Source: Dromaius novaehollandiae
Taxonomy: Eukaryota; Chordata; Aves; Casuariiformes; Dromaiidae
Reading direction: 5' to 3'
Assembly (NCBI RefSeq): GCF_036370855.1
Contig: NC_088105.1
Span: 9,615,619 to 9,679,618, forward strand
Length of the DNA stretch: 64,000 nt
Shown here: in pieces, positions 1 to 14,830 of the stretch
Layout: each line of letters starts with the position of its first letter
How positions within the stretch are numbered: the first letter of the stretch is position 1
Notes under the pieces: generated by a model
What the model was told of the DNA's origin: nothing
Database searches by the model: none
The model's input: the letters and a program-made list of their open reading frames with translations, nothing else
Translations under genes and position numbers: made by a program

Positions 1-2940
<2,940 letters not shown>

Positions 2941-3599
2941 TCACTGTCGGCCACCCATGACCAGAACGAGCCCTGCAGGCAAAATCAACCCCTCTTCTCC
3001 TTGCACAGCAGGGTAAATTTTCTCCCAAATTATAGGTGGCTCTACAAGTAGGTGCCAATGAACCTGGCTGCAACTGTGGTGTGGGGACAGGGCACATACC
3101 GACAGCATCTTCTGGCCAGAGCCACCAAGTCTGACGACACCTTTCTGGCCCTAATTCAACTGCGGTTGACACGTGCGCTTAATGTTAAACACGGCCTCAG
3201 TCTTGGGGTGTCGAGGATCTAGGACAACTTCTCAGCAGCACTAATGGGATCACTGGGATCCTGCTGCCCTTAATTTCAAACAGAAAATATTTTCCCTTCC
3301 TTCATGAACGAGTCTGCATGCAGCTGGCAAAGGCAGACGCGAGCCACGATCAGACCCGCAAGTCTGGCTGTAACTGAGATGCGTTAAGTGGTCTCAGTCT
3401 TCAGCCACTTTTCGCAGCTCCCTGCCCCGATGTGCAGATGCACCTGCACGTGTGCCCAAACACTCCTACTTTGCTTAAGTACTTATAACTTCAGGGGTTT
3501 CCTGCACCGGAACAGAGAGGCAGGGCTGGGTTAAGGAGCGGCGTTACATGCCGTTACGACAGCAGATGCACCAGGCTGGAAATGCAAGCAGGAGGGACC

Positions 3600-4110
3600 G
3601 GGAACAGCTGAAGACAGGGACATGTTTCCTGAAAAAATAAGCTTCATTTGCATTTGTTGGAATGACCATTAAAAACACGATGAGCTTCACAACGAGATGC
3701 AGCCTCTCCCCCCACCTCCGCTACGCAGGACCCATTCTGGCCGTACGCATCTTCCCATTCCTATTTGTAGTGGCACATTTTTATTGTGCTGGGAAATAGC
3801 ACGGGCTCGCTTTGCAAATTGTCATCTCTATTCTGCCTGTCTCGAGCTGCCTTCAAATGAAAACCGGAATTCAATTACAGTGCCAAAAAACAACATTTTA
3901 AATTTACCGTTAATTAATTTCATTAGGCTGCCTTAAGTGAGCTAGCTACCAAGGGGGAAAAAAACTGCATGAGAAACCAGGTTCGCCCTTCCAAACTGAT
4001 TTGATTAATCAAAAGAAACATTAGCTGCAGCAAGTGAATTGGCAGCTTGTTTCTGCTCAGCACGGGTCATATTTCTGGCGGTAATCAGTGCACTTAAAGT
4101 GTCCCAAGCA
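3600..4110. promoter_or_regulatory. Candidate conserved non-coding element, ASTN1 intron 1
   Basis: This AT-rich block sits in GC-rich surroundings. It contains a perfect POU octamer ATTTGCAT at 3646-3653 and a homeodomain-type core TTAATTAA at 3910-3917. It has no repeat signature and no open frame of note. Composition and motif density resemble deeply conserved developmental enhancers. Conservation itself cannot be judged from one sequence. Confidence 0.4.
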
Positions 4111-4379
4111 GAGCGACGCCGGGCTCTCCTCAAATCACCAGGAAGCAAAACAGAGAGGAGTTACAGCATCTATCCAGCCAGAAGCACTTTTGAAATTCCC
4201 TCTAACTGCTGAGCTGCGTATTTAGGCATACAGATCCCCTTTGAAAATCTGGTCCTGGGAGCTGCGAGGGCTGGAAAAAGATCTCCTCCTCTCCCACCTG
4301 GTCTTTATTCATAGGCTGAAAGGGGAAAACAAGCTTTCCTGCTTTCTCAACTCCCCACGGTTTCCCGACTTCAACTGAA

Positions 4380-4810
4380 CTAGCTCAAATTGAAGAAAAT
4401 ATTCTCCCCGCACCTGCTTGCTAACGTGAAATTAGGAGTAATTAAAGCAAGAGCTTTCATGCACAACAGGAACTCAATGCACTGACATTTGGAAAAGTGT
4501 AAATACCAGCATTTGCTCCATTGTAAAAACTGAAAAGAATAGATACTAAGTATATGACATTGTGACATTTAGAAAGATAGAGTTAAAGATGTTTTCCCCC
4601 TGATTTGACATATCATTGAAAAAGCAGCACCCTTCAGCTCATTAATATTTGAGGAGGACTCCTTGATGGAAGTTATTTAAATGATTAATAGATTATAGTA
4701 AATTTAGGCCTTAAAATAGGTTGTCATAATTTCAAATTTATTTAAACAGCCTTATTTTTAAAAAGAAAAATGTATTTCAATAAAAAATGGATTCTGATTT
4801 TAAAAGAGCA
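4380..4810. promoter_or_regulatory. Candidate conserved non-coding element, AT-rich
   Basis: About 430 bases are strongly AT-rich, with many TAAT and ATTA cores, for example in the stretches 4430-4450, 4640-4650 and 4680-4700. There is no low-complexity periodicity and no repeat family I recognise. This is typical of an enhancer-like conserved element. The call is inferred from composition only. Confidence 0.4.
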
Positions 4811-5139
4811 CAGTCTAGCTGCCGAGCTGTCACACGTTATCTCCTCTCCCCCCAGAAGCTGCCGGGCGGCCCTCGGCGCTCGCTCCCTCCCTCCCTCCCT
4901 GCTGTCTTGCAAATAAGTCAGAAGGAAAAGAAGAGAAATGCCAGAAGCCAGCCCCTACCACCCTGATGTGTCCCCCCAAAACCGGCAGGCGACGACGTCT
5001 CTGTGGACCTGCAGAGCAGCGGTGCTCCGTTGGCTGCTGCTCCCGTCCGGGGTGATGGCTCGGGAGCAGCACCCAGAGCTCCATCCTGAAGGTGTGCGAG
5101 AGCTGCGGAAAGGCGGCAGGGGAGAGGATCATTTCAAGT

Positions 5140-5320
5140 TCAAAGGGTGAAAGATATTGATGATAGGCCTGGTCCCCACACGCCTTTCATTAAGGCGTTG
5201 GATGTGCAGCCATTAGCACCAGTATTAACTTCTTGCACCTCCGTTAAAAAATAGCCTGGCCGAGTCAGGGGTTAATAACAGTAGGAGACCACTAATTACA
5301 CCATGATGCGTTAGCTTGGT
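5140..5320. promoter_or_regulatory. Possible regulatory island
   Basis: This short stretch has a TTCAAGTTCAAAGG nuclear-receptor-like direct half-site near 5135-5148 and several TTAAT and ATTA cores between 5190 and 5300. It has no coding potential. The evidence is weak and based on composition and motifs only. Confidence 0.25.
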
Positions 5321-6049
5321 TTCAAATGTGGCCCAGGTCCTTGACATCTACAGGAACATCAGCCTCCAAAGACCCCAGCTGATGCCTCCAACGTAACGGC
5401 GGCAGCTGCTCCTCTCCCCAACCATCTGTGACGGGAAGGAGGGGGACAAAAAAGGTTGAAGAGGAGCAGACTAAGGCAAGGAGAAGAGAAAAGTCCAGAT
5501 GAAGTCGCTGGAGGCTGGCAGCTTCATACCTGCTGTGGGTCCACCACCTGCCTCATTATTGATCGCTTCCTGAATAGGGATTAATTGGGGACAACGGCTC
5601 ATCTCCAACAAATCTGACACCCTGCAGCGTGGGCTCATGCCTACGTCTTCCCCGAGCTGCCTGCTCCAACGAGCCAACCTCTCCACTCCGATAAGCCAAC
5701 CTCCCCATGAGCACAGCCACGGATGGATGGGGGACGGAGACCTGCGGGGCCAAGGTCTCCTCCACTCATCCTCCACTTGTCCTCCACCAGCCAGTACAAA
5801 GCAAAGGGTATTTTCACCGCTGGGCTGCCAAGCTCGTGGTCTTTCTGAAGGCAACGGGGACCTTGTTGGGAGCCAAGCTTGGCCTCGGCAGCTCAATTTT
5901 GCCTGCCTGTGCGGAGCTGATCTACCTGAGACAGTGCAATGTCGTAACTACAGCCCCCTACCCCGAGCCCAGCGCGGACATCAAGTTATTCCCATTTCCT
6001 CATCCCCCCTCTGAGACCTGAAAACTTGTCAGGAGGGGGGAAAAAAACC

Positions 6050-6700
6050 AGGCGTGCACACAAAAAAGCAACTCTCCTTAAAAACGCGTGCCAACATTTT
6101 GATGAAAAACGGCAAAACAATTTTCATTTCCATTTGGAAGCATTTTGCACTAATAGATGCCTCTGATTAGTCAAATGAACTCTGCCATAATGTCAGTCTC
6201 TGCAGACTCATTTTATACAGCAGAGCACAGATTTTGACTTGGACTTATATTTCCTCGTTAACATTTAAACCTGGCTTATTTTCCATCCGGAACCCGACTG
6301 TGTTTTTATTTAAGTTCCACATCAGCTAACCCTTTTGCTCCATGTCGAAAACTTGCGTGTCCTTTAAAGGGCTCCGACCCAAATGAGGCAAGCTCTTGCC
6401 TTAGCGTCCTTCAGGAATCTCTGTCCTCGGAAATACCACGGGAACAGGTCAGGCGCTGTTCCCACGAGCCGCTTGCCTCATGCATTCGGGCATCTCCACC
6501 TCAGAACTTGATTTGAATAAATTTGGATGTCAAAATGCATATCCTGACCCATAAAGATTTTTTACTTCCGAGATTTTATTGACATATCTTTCATGGGATA
6601 ATATTCATGTTTTTATGGCCAATTGAAAAAAAAAATGACATTCATCACTGAATATCTGGTTTTCTTTTTTTTCTCCTCTTCAGTTTCAGGTAGGAAAATG
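6050..6700. promoter_or_regulatory. Candidate conserved non-coding element, ASTN1 intron 1
   Basis: This 650-base AT-rich unique block falls between GC-rich intron segments. It contains homeodomain-like cores (for example TGATTAGTCAAATG near 6165-6178), is not microsatellite-like and does not match CR1. It is the longest such island in the window and a good enhancer candidate. The call is inferred from composition. Confidence 0.4.
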
Positions 6701-8049
6701 AGCCCAGCCTGTAGGTTATTCTGCCTTTTTAAGACAATCCAGCTTTTCCATACTATCAGACACTCTTTCTAGGCACCTGAGGCAAAATTTCCAAAGGCCC
6801 CGTGGACAGAGGAGAATCTAAAGATTCAAGAGAAAGGCCACCCGCTGCTTCTGGAGCCACTCTCTGGCCATGACGTCTGCACGCAGGCCGGTTGTGCGCA
6901 GCCCTCAGCTGCTGCAAGGCTGACAGCTAGCCAGGCTTCTCCTTGTGGTGCAGGGTGCATTTGCCTTCGGGAAAGTCACCAAGCAACACCAGGAGTTACT
7001 CTCCAAAGCTGTGTCATGCTTTACCCCTGAACTGGGATTTTTGTCCCAAATATGCCGCCGCCCTAATTGGTCCTTTAACAACAAAACCCTCCTTTACTCT
7101 TGGAATGACATTGTGCCGCGCTTTGTCCAGAGCGAAGGATACCAATCCATCATTAACAGCTCCCAGCCGACCGGCTTTGCTCTGCAGCTCCTGACCCTAG
7201 GAGATGTGCCCCTTCGCTCCACTGGCCTCTGCAGACCCAAGGACGTGCCTGGCCACACTGGTGCAACATCCCCTCCGAGGTTACTCGCCACTGCATTTCA
7301 CAAGTTTGACCAAAAGCTGAGCAAAAGCTTGGCTGACGCACGCAGCTGCGACACGCGGGCTGGAACATTTGCTGGCGTTTGATTTTTACTCATGTTTTGT
7401 TAGTTCACTTCCATCTGCCGTAAACACGAAATACAGGGGAGATCTGGGAAGGGAGACAAATCTACATCCTGGACCCACGCCCTGGAGATGTGGTCACAGG
7501 AAAAAGAAAAGAAAATAAAGAAAGCCTCGCACTCCATACCATGACAGTGACTGAAATAAAGAGAATGCGTGTCGCTAACTTAGGAGATGCAAAGCTCGTA
7601 TCTGCAGGCCAGGAAGGACCACATTTGTTGTCGACATCCCGCACCTGGGAGGCCTCGGCCAATTCTTGACAGTCTCACAGGCATAATGCCTGTAAGCCCC
7701 CACATTCCCGTTAAAAAAAACAACCAAACAAAAAATCACATCCTCTCACTTGCCTGCCCAGCACAGCGACGGTTTCCAAATTGCCTGCTGGGTGTCAGAA
7801 TCTGGGAGGAACGACCCACCTGAAAAAGAGACGTTACACAACATCCCTGAAGTGGATACTACCCCACTGGGCAGAGGCAGCCTGCCAGCGCATCGCTGAG
7901 ATGGACAGTTAAGCAGAGAGGAAGAGGAGCGCTCGGAGGACACACAGCTACGTGGGGCGGGTTCCCCGCACCAGTGTCCACTCGGGGAGCACAGGGCATT
8001 TCCCATCCTGGAGCGGTGCCCTCCCCGCGGACAAGTCAGCGGAACTGGC

Positions 8050-9295
8050 TCAAATGGCAGCGTTCGTTGAGAAGGTTTTAGAACAAATCGATAAAACGAG
8101 CAGTATGAATCACTTGGCCCAGACGGTATTCACCTGTGAGCGCCAAAGGAGGACAGCTGCTGGGCTCCGGCGACACAAGACCTATCGCTCGGAAAGGGCG
8201 AGCTACTAGAGGAACAAAACTTGGCAAAGGAGACCCCAATCTCTTAAAAAACCTCTCATGCATCCTGAAAATTACAGACCAGTAAATCCTACTTCTGCCC
8301 TGGACAGTCAGCAACTGCAATAAAGAAAAGCAACTGGTAGGCACATGGGTAAATACAGACCACTCAAAGCTGTCAGTAAGCCAGCGGACAAGGGTCATCC
8401 AGTGTGATAGCCTCGTTTCGAAGAGCTCGTGTCAAAATCCACCCTCCGAGTTTCCCAAAGAGTGTGAGTGGGCATGGGATAAGAGGGTACATCCTCTTGA
8501 AGCCCACCACGAAGGGAAGGGAGAGGGGGACAGCTTTCACAGCAAAAGGAGGTTACCAGGAACCCCATGGAGATCTTCACTAGGACCTCAGCAGTGCAGA
8601 AATGTTCTGGAAAAGGAGGTGAATAACAAAGTTGGCCACCAATCCTAAATTTAGTCTTCTCAAAGCTAAAGCTGTGAAGTGCTACAGGAAAGCAGGCAAG
8701 AAGATGGCAGGTGAAAGTCGGCTTTGGTGAAAGCAACATGATATCGAATGCCGCTAGCAGTATTGAGGTCAATCATCGCAGAAAGGATGCAGCAAAACTA
8801 AAAGGGTTCAGAAGAAGGGGACAAGGAAGATCAGATGTTGGAAATGGCTTCATGGAGAGGAGAAGCTAACTGCATTAGGACTCCTCAGCAAGGAAACCGA
8901 ACAACTGAGCAGGGATAGGATAAAAACCCACAAAATCATGAAGCCAGTGGAGCAGCTGAAAGGGAATGATTATTCATTATTTCTCACACTACAAGAATTA
9001 GGAGTGCAAAAACTAACAAAAGGCAATGTTTCATCCACCGTAAAGCATAAAAGCACTGAAAAAAGAATTAAATTCAAGGAAAACAGATCCATCCGTGGCT
9101 ATCAAGCACAACAGGACAGAGACAAATTCCTGCTCAGGAAATCTCTAGGGCACAGACCTTGGCTGTAAGGAAAGGGCTACTCAATACATGCCGTGTTTTT
9201 TACATTTTTTTTCCCCAAACATCAGCTACTTGCCATAGTTGGAGATGAGATGTCAAGATACACAGTCAGTTGGATTGATCCAGGATGCTATGCAA
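8050..9295 (+). mobile_element. Ancient, decayed CR1-class LINE fragment
   Basis: This is an old non-LTR retrotransposon remnant in + orientation. Collinear short matches to the 3' half of amniote CR1 elements (reverse-transcriptase region through the 3' untranslated region) appear in the expected order. They include a TTCACC block at about 8120-8135, an 'attacagaccagtaa' block at 8268-8282, 'catgggataagagggta' at 8474-8490, 'tctggaaaaggaggtgaa' near 8605-8622, an 'atggcaggtgaaa' block near 8703-8716, 'gggttcagaagaagggga' at 8804-8821, 'aaaatcatgaa' near 8933, and the terminal 'tggattgatccaggatgctatg' region ending near 9294. Several internal deletions and many stops show it is dead. It resembles the old CR1 lineage shared with turtles and crocodilians more than the young chicken subfamilies. 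Small open frames here are fossil fragments. Confidence 0.85.
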
Positions 9296-10959
9296 AGCAG
9301 CATGATGTTCCAGAGGAGGTACTCAAAACTCACCAGGTAAAACGGAAATCTGGAAAATTCCCGGCTTCCTCTGCTAGCCAGGCACTACTCGCCCACTGCC
9401 CTGGAGAAGAGCTTCCCATGCCGCAGACTGCAGCACCCTGGGGGTACCCATCTCCCTTGCACACGGTCAGACTCAGAAATGTCCTTGCCTTCCTTTTCTG
9501 ATAGGTCTCCAGCGGAAAGCTTAACCCAGGGGGACCTCTCATATCTCCCAGGGTCCACTCTTTCCCATGGGAAGCCGTTCTGAAGACCAGGAAAGAGCTG
9601 GAGCTAATATTTCTACCCTGCAAGCAAGAGCCTAATACCCCAAAATTGTTGAACCCCTCCAGTTCAACATCTCAGGGCTAGGGCTTGGCTCCAACCTCTT
9701 TAAATACTCTGGTAAAATCAGCAAGAAGACAAACAGTGAAATGGTCAGTCCAAGGGGCCTCCCACAACGTCTGAGGGGTTTTTCATCCTCATAGTCCCTG
9801 ATTTCTTCTCACTTGCACTTCCCTCCTCCTACTACAGACTCTAGAGACACGTCCTGATCTCCCTGTCCCTCACACCGCCTAACACCTTCGGGATGGAGGG
9901 CGGCTGCAAAGCCTGCTTGGTGCCACCCAGTTCAGCATTGGAGGATGCGTCCCATGCCAATGTGTCCCTTCACGAGCAGCTTAAACTGTCCTGCCCCTCT
10001 GCTCCTCCAGGCACTGCCTCGCTGGGGGAAGGAGACATGGAGATGGGCTCTTGGAGACGGGCTCCTTGCTGCCCAGTCGACGATCCCCTCCCTCTACACC
10101 TCCGTGCCTTGAAATCCTGCAGCTCCAAGATATCTACCAAGATTACCTTCAGCTTTCTGAGTCAGCCAGCGATTCTCGCAGGGAGGCAAACGGCTATTTA
10201 TAACCATAGCGGGCTGACAGGGAAGGTAACGGCCAGCCACTCCAGACCATCTGCCAGGCACTTAGCAAGACATCAGAGCATATCGTCCAGGCTGGGTCAG
10301 GCGGAGACGGTAGGGGGGACAGGAGGGGGATGCATTAGAGAGACGAGACGGACTCCACTTCAAGGGTAAACTTCAGCCCACTCCTGCAGACTAATTTGTT
10401 TAAGTGCTCGTTATGCTGAGGCCAAGAGGTCAGGCAAATTAGACATTATTTTAGCATCCTCAGCCTTTGCACGGGAAACGAGAACGGCCGGTCGTTCCTC
10501 ATCTGCTGGCGGGCCCCAGCCGTCTCCGTGCTGAAGGCACAACCAAGAGTTTTCCAAGAAAGGGCGACCCTCCTCCTCCTCCCACGTCCCCAGCCGGGCC
10601 CAGGGCTGATGTCTGACACCGGGGGGCAGGACGAATCCACACCGGTGCCGCCGCACGGGGGTGGGGAAGGCAGGGGAGCCCCTGTCCACTGGCGTGTGGA
10701 GCCACTGCTGCCCACCACGGGTCTCCGCGTGGGTTAACATCGCAAATTCTCGGGTGCTTGGGAGCGTGTAACCCGATCTCAAGCTTCGTTTTCAAGTGTG
10801 CGGAGAGACTTTGAGAGATAGCAGAGAGGGAAGAAAAAAAAAAAGAAAGATGTAGAAGGGGAAAAAGTTGACTGTGCATCTTAAATTTATCACTTTTGAA
10901 AGAAGAGCTTGTCAAGAGGGCCAGAGACCAGCCAGTGTGCGGTGATCAATGTGAGGACT

Positions 10960-11110
10960 TTTGGGTCTAGTCAAGCTTGTTTCAGATTTACAGGAACTGA
11001 ACAGAGGCATAAATCTGTCACTGCCTGACGAAAATGGAGGTAATTAAATCTGCAGGTGTATATAATTGTCATATTGATGATCTCTATAAATCAGGGGAGC
11101 CAGCAGAGGC
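10960..11110. promoter_or_regulatory. Candidate conserved non-coding element
   Basis: This short AT-rich island contains GGTAATTAAAT (11039-11049) and clustered TATA, ATTG and TCATATTGATGA-type cores (11056-11082). It is flanked by GC-rich unique sequence and shows no repeat signature. It may be an enhancer; conservation is untested. Confidence 0.35.
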
Positions 11111-13019
11111 ACAAAGGCACCGGGTTCAGCGCGGATCCTCCCCAAAGAGGAATTTTCTGCCTACCTGCGTGGCAATAGGAGGCTGCCGGCACGTGGAAAG
11201 CGTGGCCCGGGGAGAAATCCATTTCACCTTCATGAATCTGCCCCTTTCCTCGGTCACCACCAGCCTCTCTTCACTGCAGAGGAGCCTGCCCGGTGCTCCT
11301 CTCAGCCCTGCCCCGGAGCTGGGAGAAATCCAGGCTATTTCTCCTTCCTTGGCAAACGTCAAAGGATTGCTCCCCTGTGCAACAAAAGCAGGGGCAAAAC
11401 CCCCACTGCTTTCAATGGACATCATTACCCAGGACTTTGTCCCGGCTTCTACGGAGTTTCCCTCGACTCCGGGAGGACGACGAGGGGACCCCCAAGCTTT
11501 GAAAGTCCAGCCTGCTGCTCCCGCAGCCGCGCGCAGCTGGGGCAGGGGGCTGTTTGCAGCACGCTTTGAAGCTCCGAGCCTGGGTGCAAGTGGGGCATTG
11601 ACTTGATCTTGTACCAATTTTTTTTTTTTGATTTATTTTAACCTTTGTTATTTTGGGAGCTTTGAAGCCTAAGCTGCTCTGAGCCTGCTGCTTCTGTCGG
11701 AAGGACAGAAAGTGCGGAGCAGGGATGTGAAAGAGGGGGAGAACCGAGGAGAGGAAGCAGGCAGGTGACTGAGACCCGAGGGCTACGACAACCCCTTTGC
11801 CATTTCTCCCGCATCCCAGCAAACCCACAACAGGATGCACTTTGTGCTCTCCCACAGGCAGCTATAGGAAATACGGGCACTAGGCACAGGGAAGCCAACA
11901 CGAGAAGGTTGAATCCTCCTCTCGGTGAGGCCAAGGAGGGCTTTGCCCTCGGTTTCAATCGGTTTGGGGTTTGGCTGGGAGCAACCAGCTGAGTCGTAGA
12001 GAGCACGGTCACACCGGCTGGGCTGGCTGTCAAAGCAGAGCTGCAGCCACCACCCACCTTACCCAGGGCTTGGTAGGCTAAAAAACCCACCTCGACCTGA
12101 GCCTAGAAACCGCCGCAAGCCCAGCACTGTGGGGCAGGGTTGGGGTCTGCGCCCCGACCGCTCCCGAGTGCTGCAAACCACCGATGGTCCTGAGCTGCAG
12201 CTCCAGCCCTGACGGGCCCATCGCCAGGGGCGGGGCCAGGCTACAGCCTGAAATTCCTGTGCTTCCCCATCCTGCAGGCGCAAGTCTTTTAGTAAGCAGC
12301 TGAGCCGCTGTTAGGATCGCGTTCACGGCATCAGCGATACCCTCAGCCAGCCATCAGCTTTGGGATCCCCATCCTTCTGCGTGGCCTTAACGGCAAATCC
12401 CTCTCCCCACCCCAACGGCACTGCACCAGCTGTATTCTCCTGCCTTGGTGCGGGATGAGACGCCTCATACCCCCAGCATTCGAGGGGCATTTTGAAATTT
12501 GGGCTGCCCAGACCTCCGCTGCGTTCGGATGGGTGCCATCAGGAACGGACAGGAGAGCAAGGGCAGTGCAGAGGTTCAAGAGGGCTCCCAGCTGCTCGGC
12601 TCTTCACCCCGGTGAGCTGGGAAGTCCCGGCAGGGCTGGGGCATAGGGGACGAGCAGCCAAGGTGCCCTCCCGGTCCCCTCCTGGACCAAGGCGGGATGG
12701 ACGCTTCAAGGTGGGCTAGAGCTAACCACAAATTTAACCCTCACCCCTGTAAGAAAGCCGCCAACGCTTTCAGCCGCAGAGGCCGGCCGGAAACCTGGCT
12801 CAGCCTCCCCCGGTAGGAAATGAGGCACTAAGCGCCTCTCGGGCAGCGAGTCGAGCACCGTCGGGAGTCACCCCGCACCCCAAGGCTCGCGCCTCTCCCT
12901 GGCCCACCCGGCCGATTCGAGAGGCTTTCCCGTGAGTACCACATCGCCCTTCCCACCCCTGTCCCCCATGGGACACACGCCCACAACCAACCCCTCTGCT
13001 CAGGTAGAGAGTTACGTGC

Positions 13020-13130
13020 ACACAAAAATTGAATAATTAAAAATTAAACGAGTGCTTCTGCATTGCAGTCCAAATTACGTAACATCTCTCTTCGTCTTCA
13101 ACGCGTTAATATAACTGCACGTAAAGACAG
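13020..13130. promoter_or_regulatory. Candidate conserved non-coding element
   Basis: An AT-rich stretch with repeated AATAATTAAAAATTAAA-type cores at 13032-13049, and TTACGTAA at 13075-13082, which is a perfect PAR-bZIP/E4BP4-like palindrome. It is embedded in GC-rich intron. Motif-based inference only. Confidence 0.35.
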
Positions 13131-13769
13131 CCCTGCCTGTATTTACCTGGATGTCCTTTAAACCCAGAGCGGCAAACAGCTGACACTAGGAGACCAGAGC
13201 ATCCGCACACGAGCCCTTCCAGGCCCCTTTTAAAGGAGGAAAACCAGCCGAGGACGGGGCCGGAGTGGGCGCAGAGCACGTGCCAGCGGTGCCCTGGTCC
13301 CCAGCGGCCAAGGCTGCGGTGAGAGCCCCGGGCGAGCCCCGCGAGGGAGAGCAGAGACGCCCGGGCACGGAGCTCGCCCGAGGAGCCTGCCAGGGGTTTC
13401 GGCGAACGGGAGTTGCCTGACGTCTGCTCCCACTGCACCAAAGGGAAGAGGCATCGCATTTTTGCAGATAAACAGTATTTTTGTAAATAAACAAAATAAA
13501 CAAAATTAATAATCGAGTCTGGGAGTGAGCTGCATTTTTAGTTATCTCAAGAGCAAAGAGCCCTGTGAGACACAAAGCACTGGGTAACTAGAAACACCTG
13601 CATCTACCTCTGCATCAGGACACAACCTTCTCCCTTCTTTGGACCACTCCGACCAAGAGCCAGCAGGAGAAACCTCAGCTTTCTCCTCCCTTCCCCATGA
13701 CCCCAAATAAAATCCCGCACAGGACACAAAGCCGTCTAGGCAGCGGCTGGGTTTCGAAGACAGTCAGTG

Positions 13770-14830
13770 CCGCGACGCGAATTTTTTTTGCCGAGGAGGG
13801 AGCGACGCTCAGCCCGGCCTCCTCCTCTGCCCCTCAGCTAGAAATTGCCCCCAGTGCCCACGGAGACACAGCCTGCCCCTTCTGCGCCCTCCCCGAATGC
13901 TCTTCCCTCTCCTCCAGCTTTCCCAGGGCACGGAAGTTACCGCCTCGTGAGAAATCAGCCATCGATTCATACCGTTATGAGCCCCGGAGAGCTCTTTACC
14001 GGGCCGCGCGCACTGCAACTTCAAAGCCGACGCGCAGAGGCATCAGGAAGACGGTGCCCATTACGGCCCCGTTTCCGCTCCCGGCGCGAGCATCTTTGTC
14101 GATACATCCCTGTAGCTTAAGAACCGCCGCTCCTAATTCCCGTTCCTTATGGGCTTTTGTGCGGTTCCTCCGATTATTTTCTAATTCTTGCCATCTCGTT
14201 TCTCCTTTCATGTCTCGGTCCTTCCTTTTCTACTCTGCCTCCATTTGCCTGATGCTTTTATATCCTTAACAGCGACGTGCCTCACATACACACTTCCTTT
14301 CATCCCGCGGCCTGTGAAAAGGCCTTCTTCCCCAACGCCGAAACGCAGCTGTACTCGAGGCTGAACGCAGCAGCTGTCTGACAGCCTAAAAAACCGCTCT
14401 GTAGCCGTTCAGGGAAAGAAGAACACTGCATCCAACTAAAACGAGAAAGGAAACGATAACGCTGTCGCTTCCCAACCTGGAGTTCGGCCAGGGCGGCTGA
14501 ACGCTCCCACCGGACACCTTTAACGACAGGGAGCCGGGAGCACGTCTCCTCCGGGAACCTTTCCACCGCCGGGATTTACCGCCTTGGCCTCAGAGGCGCC
14601 GCCGGACCCAACCTCGAAACCACGCGGCTGTCCCAGGGGCTCCGAGCGGCCCCAGTTTGTATTTTCCCGGTAAAGGTCCCGTGCCGGGGTGGGGGGAGGC
14701 AGGGAGGGGGGCGCAAGGGGATGCGCATGCCGGGAGCTCCCGGCGGCCCCGGGGACGCGGAGGCAGAGCCCGCAGGTGGCCCTCGCACGCTGCCGCCTCC
14801 GACCCAACGGATGCTCACGCGCTGCTCAGA
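13770..14830. other. GC/CpG-rich intronic patch with a G-quadruplex-prone run
   Basis: The segment has frequent CpG, especially at 14520-14830. The run at about 14685-14720 has several closely spaced blocks of three to six G, which fits the general G-quadruplex pattern. Open frames here lack any recognisable protein and are products of base composition. Confidence 0.5.

Noticed and set aside
8938-9501. Small open frames (76 and 102 codons)
   Set aside because: They fall in or just after the ancient CR1 remnant and are decayed LINE or chance frames, not host genes.
11385-11450. 'caaaacccccactgctttcaatgg' stretch resembling an old amniote repeat
   Set aside because: A single short resemblance without boundaries or neighbours. 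Not enough to call an element.
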